Positions 60,529 to 64,000 of a stretch of DNA of 64,000 nucleotides are shown piece after piece. The stretch comes from Primula veris. Its lineage: Eukaryota; Streptophyta; Magnoliopsida; Ericales; Primulaceae. The stretch's first letter is position 1; every line of letters begins with the position of its first letter. The position numbers and the translations under genes are program-made. The DNA lies in the NCBI GenBank assembly GCA_963682055.1, contig OY821741.1, positions 23,630,711 through 23,694,710 of the forward strand, written 5' to 3'. The notes beneath the pieces are model-generated. The model saw nothing but the letters and a program-made list of their open reading frames with translations. It was not told the origin of the DNA and did no database searches.

Positions 60529-60540
60529 TGGTATCAGAGC
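60529..60540 (+). other. Primer binding site (tRNA-iMet type)
   Basis: TGGTATCAGAGC, three bases after the LTR end. It is complementary to the 3' end of plant initiator methionine tRNA, the usual primer of plant LTR retrotransposons. Confidence 0.9.
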
Positions 60541-60545
60541 TAAAT

Positions 60546-61334
60546 ATGTCGACCAGGTCACACCAGTCCAACGAAAACGAAAGTCGAATTCCAAGAGGCA
60601 TGACGCTCGACCAAGCCAAAATCTATCGGCTTGAGCGTCAAATCGAGGCCATGCAAGTGGAGATGGCAGAGATGCGTCTCCAAAACCAACAACCCCAACA
60701 ACCACCAAATGAACAAGACAATCATAGTCACCACAGTCATGCCAGTGACTTGAGTGAATATGCTGAAGAAGAATATGAAGGGGCACCGCGACGTCAACAA
60801 AGGCGTTATGACAATCCCGGTCGTAACATGAATATCAAGATGCCTCCATTCAAGGGTAATAGCTCACCCGAATATTACCTCGAATGGGAGCAACGTGTTG
60901 AAAAACTCTTTGAATTCTATGATGTACCCGAGGAGAGGAAAGTTCGCTTGGCCACACTTGAGTTCACCGAATATGCTCATTTGTGGTGGGAGAATTTCAA
61001 AGGACAAAGGTGTCGGGATGGAGAGGAGGAAGTCCGAGGTTGGAGGATCATGAAACGGCTTATGCAACGTCGTTTCGTACCGGAGTACTACCGCCAAGAG
61101 TTGTACCTACATTTACAATCTCTTCGGCAAGGAGCTATGAGCGTAGAGGAGTATGTTAAGAATTTCAAAACTGCGAAGATGAGGTGTAACCTTCAAGAGC
61201 CGCAAGAGCAAACCATCTCTCGGTTCTTACGGGGTCTCAATGATGATATAGCAGATACAGTGGAGTTGCAACCATTTGTTTTCTTGGAGGACGTGATTAA
61301 ATTGGCGTTGAAAGTGGAGCGTCAAAGAAAATGA
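60546..61334 (+). pseudogene. Gypsy gag (capsid part)
   Basis: The first ATG after the primer site (MSTRSHQSNENESRIPRG). A coiled-coil start (IYRLERQIEAMQVEMAEMRL), a Gln and Asn stretch, then the gag core KMPPFKGNSSPEYYLEWEQR, EYAHLWWENFKGQR, RRFVPEYYRQELYLHLQSLR and TISRFLRGLNDDIADTVELQ. It ends at TGA (61,332-61,334) after VERQRK. The same frame continues directly with KVTTRPYSSRPIGGKY into the zinc knuckle, so the TGA interrupts what was one protein. It forms the capsid. Confidence 0.85.
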
Positions 61335-61703
61335 AAGGTCACCACCCGGCCATACTCCTCTCGGCCAATTGGTGGGAAATACACAAACGACGCTATGACT
61401 GAAGGGAAGACTGTCCCGACCACCAACCGTGTCGGATGGGTTGACATGGGGAAAACACCCATGGCTGCACCAAAAAAAGATGAGGTTTCAAGACCTAACC
61501 CGAGGCATCGGGACTTGAAATGCTTTCGTTGTCAAGGACATGGTCATATCGCTTCGGAATGTCCAAATCGGAAAGTTATGATTATCCGAGAATCTGAAAT
61601 TGAGAGCGAAGAAGAAGTCGAGGAGGAAGTTCAAAAGTACGATGAGGATTCTTTAGATGTGGCTGAAGATGGAGAGGTCCTTTGTTGTTCGGCGCGTTCT
61701 TAA
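61335..61703 (+). pseudogene. Gag nucleocapsid part with zinc knuckle
   Basis: Continues the gag frame after the TGA. It contains the CCHC knuckle CFRCQGHGHIASECPNRK for RNA binding, followed by an acidic stretch (ESEIESEEEVEEEV). It stops at TAA 61,701-61,703. The protease is in the +1 frame from about 61,660, so either a frameshift mutation or a natural frameshift site lies between about 61,660 and 61,703. Confidence 0.8.
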
Positions 61704-62013
61704 CGTACAGCCCGTCACTACCGATGAACAACGAGATAACATATTTCACACTCGATGCAAAGTGAGTGAAAAGGTGTGCGGAGTTATCATCGATGGAGGA
61801 AGTTGTATAAACGTGGCATCCACTACGCTGGTGGAGAAATTGGGATTGGCTATGATGAAGCATCCTAGCCCGTACAAACTGCGTTGGCTTAACGAGATGG
61901 GTGATATTCGGGTCTCCGAGCAAGTAAAGGTTCCTTTCACTATTGGCCGATACACCGACGAGGTTCTTTGTGACATTGTACCTATGAGTGCTAGTCATTT
62001 ACTCTTAGGCTGA
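61657..62013 (+). pseudogene. Gypsy aspartic protease
   Basis: FHTRCKVSEKVCGVIIDGGS holds the active-site Asp in the context IIDGGSCINVAS. It continues with LVEKLGLAMMKHPSPYKLRW and GRYTDEVLCDIVPM. It ends at TGA 62,011-62,013 in place of the expected Arg before PWQYDRR, which fits a CGA to TGA change. The frame is shared with the reverse transcriptase downstream. Confidence 0.8.
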
Positions 62014-63487
62014 CCATGGCAGTATGACCGGAGGGTGGTTCATGACGGATTCAAGAATACTTATTCATTTGAAAAGGATGGGAGGAAGCATACTCTTGCG
62101 CCACTCACACCGGCGCAAATTCGAAATGATATTTTAGGCAAGACGAAGCGGGACAATCTGGTTGTTAGTCGCAGAGAAGTCGAGCGAGCCTTGAGTACCA
62201 AGGATCAGATTTTTGTGTTGCTCATGCGGGAAATTATGCTTACCGACAAGTTCTCACTCCCACCGCAAGTTGTAAAACTTTTGGAGGAATTCGAGGATGT
62301 GTTTCCCGAGGAATTACCACCTGGTTTGCCACCGATTCGGGGAATCGAACATCAAATCGATCTCATTCCCGGTGCTGTTTTACCTAACCGACCAGCCTAT
62401 CGTTGTAATCCCGAGGAAGCCAAAGAACTGCATCGCCAAGTGTCAGAGTTGCTAGAGCGTGGGTACGTTCGAGAATCGATGAGTCCTTGTTCGGTTTCAG
62501 CATTACTCGTACCGAAGAAGGATGGTAGCATGCGTATGTGTGTTGATAGTCGGGCTATCAACAAAATTACTGTAAAGTATCGCTATCTAATACCACGCCT
62601 TGATGATATGCTCGACGAATTGCATGGTTCAATATATTTTTCAAAAGTTGATCTTAAGAGTGGATACCATCAAATCCGTATGAAAGAAGGTGACGAGTGG
62701 AAGACTGCTTTCAAAACGAACCAAGGGTTGTTTGAATGGCTGGTTATGCCATTCGGTTTGTCAAATACACCGAGCACCTTTATGCGTTTGATGAATCATG
62801 CCTTACATAAGTTTATTGGGCAGTTTGTTGTTGTTTATTTCGACGACATACTTATCTATAGCAAGTCCTTTGCCGAACATTTGGAGCATCTACGACTGGT
62901 CCTCGACGTTCTACATCGAGAAAAGCTTTTTGGGAATTTGAAGAAATCTGACTTTTGCCAAGACCGAGTCGTCTTTCTCGGTTTTGTGGTTTCAGAAAGG
63001 GGTGTTGAAGTTGATGAGGAGAAAGTAAAAGCAATCAAGGAATGGCCTGAGCCGACTAGTGTTTCGGAGGTTCGAAGTTTTCATGGATTAGCATCATTTT
63101 ATAGACGTTTTGTGAAAAACTTTAGCACTTTGTTAGCCCTTCTAACTGAGTGTACTAAAGTTAATGGTGCGTTTAAATTTGATAAGGCTGCTCGTAAGAG
63201 TTTTGAGATAGTAAAGGAGAAATTATGCTTGGCTCCAATTTTGGCTCTGCCCGACTTTTCGAAAACTTTCGAAATCGAGTGTGATGCATCCGGGGTAGGC
63301 ATAGGGGCTGTCCTCATACAAGACAAGCGACCAATTGCTTATTTTAGTGAGAAGTTGGATGGCTCTCGACTCAATTATTCCACCTACGACAAGGAGTTTT
63401 ATTCCTTGATACGAGCCTTGGAAGTGTGGCAGCATTATTTACTTCCAAAGGAATTTGTAATACACACCGACCATGAGTCTTTAAATA
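62014..63487 (+). CDS. Gypsy reverse transcriptase and RNase H
   Basis: After the TGA the frame continues [20 protein letters not shown] and stays open through reverse transcriptase: [55 protein letters not shown] and the catalytic YFDDILIYS. The connection domain ([14 protein letters not shown]) and RNase H ([48 protein letters not shown]) follow. Catalytic residues are present. The frame is lost just after DHESL, where one extra base near 63,485 shifts it; the wrong frame then runs to a stop at 63,720. This is the enzyme that copies element RNA into DNA. Confidence 0.9.
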
Positions 63488-63988
63488 TATTTGAAGGGAC
63501 AAGCAAAACTGAACCGAAGACATGCGAAGTGGGTCGAGTTTATGGAAGTATTCCCATATGTTATCAAATTCAAGAAAGGAAATTCGAATGTTGTTGCCGA
63601 TGCTCTTTCTCGAAGACATGCTCTTATATCGATCATGAGTGCGAACTTGCTTGGATTCGAACTCATCAAGGATCAGTACTCAGAAGATCCAAAATTGTCC
63701 TCTATCTATTCGGCATGTGAGAAAGAGGCCGTGAATGGGTTCTATCGCCACGAGGGATATCTCTTTCGGATGGGAAAGCTTGTAATTCCGAATTGTTCGG
63801 TACGGCAATTGTTATTTCGAGAGGCTCATAGTGGTGGTCTGGCAGGACACTTTGGGGAAAAGAAAACTTTGGAAATGGTCAAAGAACATTTTTATTGGCC
63901 TGCTATGATTAAAGACGTACATCGGGTTGTTGAGAAATGTGTAGTTTGTAAAAAGTCCAAGAGCAAAGAAGCAAATCAAGGGTTATAG
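63488..63988 (+). pseudogene. RNase H end and integrase zinc domain
   Basis: In the shifted frame: [38 protein letters not shown] and [20 protein letters not shown], then the integrase HHCC domain ([39 protein letters not shown]). A TAG at 63,986 replaces the Tyr expected in the GLYMPLP-type segment that follows (LIPL-like codons continue to 64,000). The catalytic core lies beyond the window. Confidence 0.85.
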
Positions 63989-64000
63989 ATGCCATTACCC

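Larger units (their letters stand above)
59822..64000 (+). mobile_element. Plus-strand Ty3-gypsy element (CRM-like), runs off the window
   Basis: Order: 5' LTR, primer binding site, gag, zinc knuckle, protease, reverse transcriptase, RNase H, start of integrase. It belongs to the same broad lineage as the minus-strand element but is a different family (different gag N-terminus and linker). It carries several point lesions: a TGA after gag, a TGA between protease and RT, a +1 frame change in RNase H and a TAG in integrase, plus a frame change between knuckle and protease that may be natural. It is therefore dead but structurally complete as far as visible. Confidence 0.85.

Overview
This is repeat-rich nuclear DNA of a flowering plant, probably a eudicot and probably (peri)centromeric or other heterochromatin. 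The evidence is a 32 kb satellite array, Ty3-gypsy elements resembling the centromeric CRM lineage, a Ty1-copia fragment, a large Mutator-like element (MULE), telomere-like repeats inside the chromosome and a broken exon of a ribosomal protein gene. I see no intact single-copy host gene. All counts were made by eye.

Layout. 1-31,970: head-to-tail satellite with a 219-bp unit made of two related halves (A about 114 bp, B about 105 bp), organised into higher-order repeats of 1,533, 2,943, 2,516 and 438 bp. 31,980-32,440: 3' end of a copia element fused to the array edge. 32,440-37,260: AT-rich DNA with a frameshifted ribosomal protein L4 exon (34,112-34,346, minus strand) and a low-complexity tandem repeat of about 274 bp. 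37,570-49,787: a MULE of about 12 kb. It carries an Ulp1-like cysteine protease gene (plus strand) and a nearly intact mudrA transposase (minus strand), which converge. 49,790-51,810: palindromic GATC-rich repeats, a possible hAT-like end and telomere-like tandem repeats. 51,811-55,012: a second, older array of the same satellite. 55,330-55,572: possible truncated LTR. 55,573-59,821: minus-strand gypsy element lacking its reverse transcriptase. 59,822 to the end: plus-strand gypsy element, cut by the window edge and probably nested in the previous one.

The most interesting part is the MULE. Its introns and intergenic spaces, but not its transposase exons, hold on the order of a hundred copies of the short motif TCAGACTGTTTT and its sister TCAGACTCTTTT, in both orientations. 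I did not see this accumulation in the flanking DNA. The pattern recalls Arabidopsis VANDAL MULEs, whose VANC anti-silencing protein recognises short motifs that have multiplied in the element's own non-coding DNA. Here the candidate partner would be the Ulp1-like protein. At the left end an 850-bp inverted duplication, with nine motif copies in its loop, could give a hairpin RNA, as at maize Mu killer. Both genes carry disabling changes, so this copy is probably a fossil, though the transposase needs only two small lesions explained.

The two gypsy elements share terminal TGATGTG/CACATCA-type LTR ends. In both, the polyprotein tail is encoded inside the LTR.
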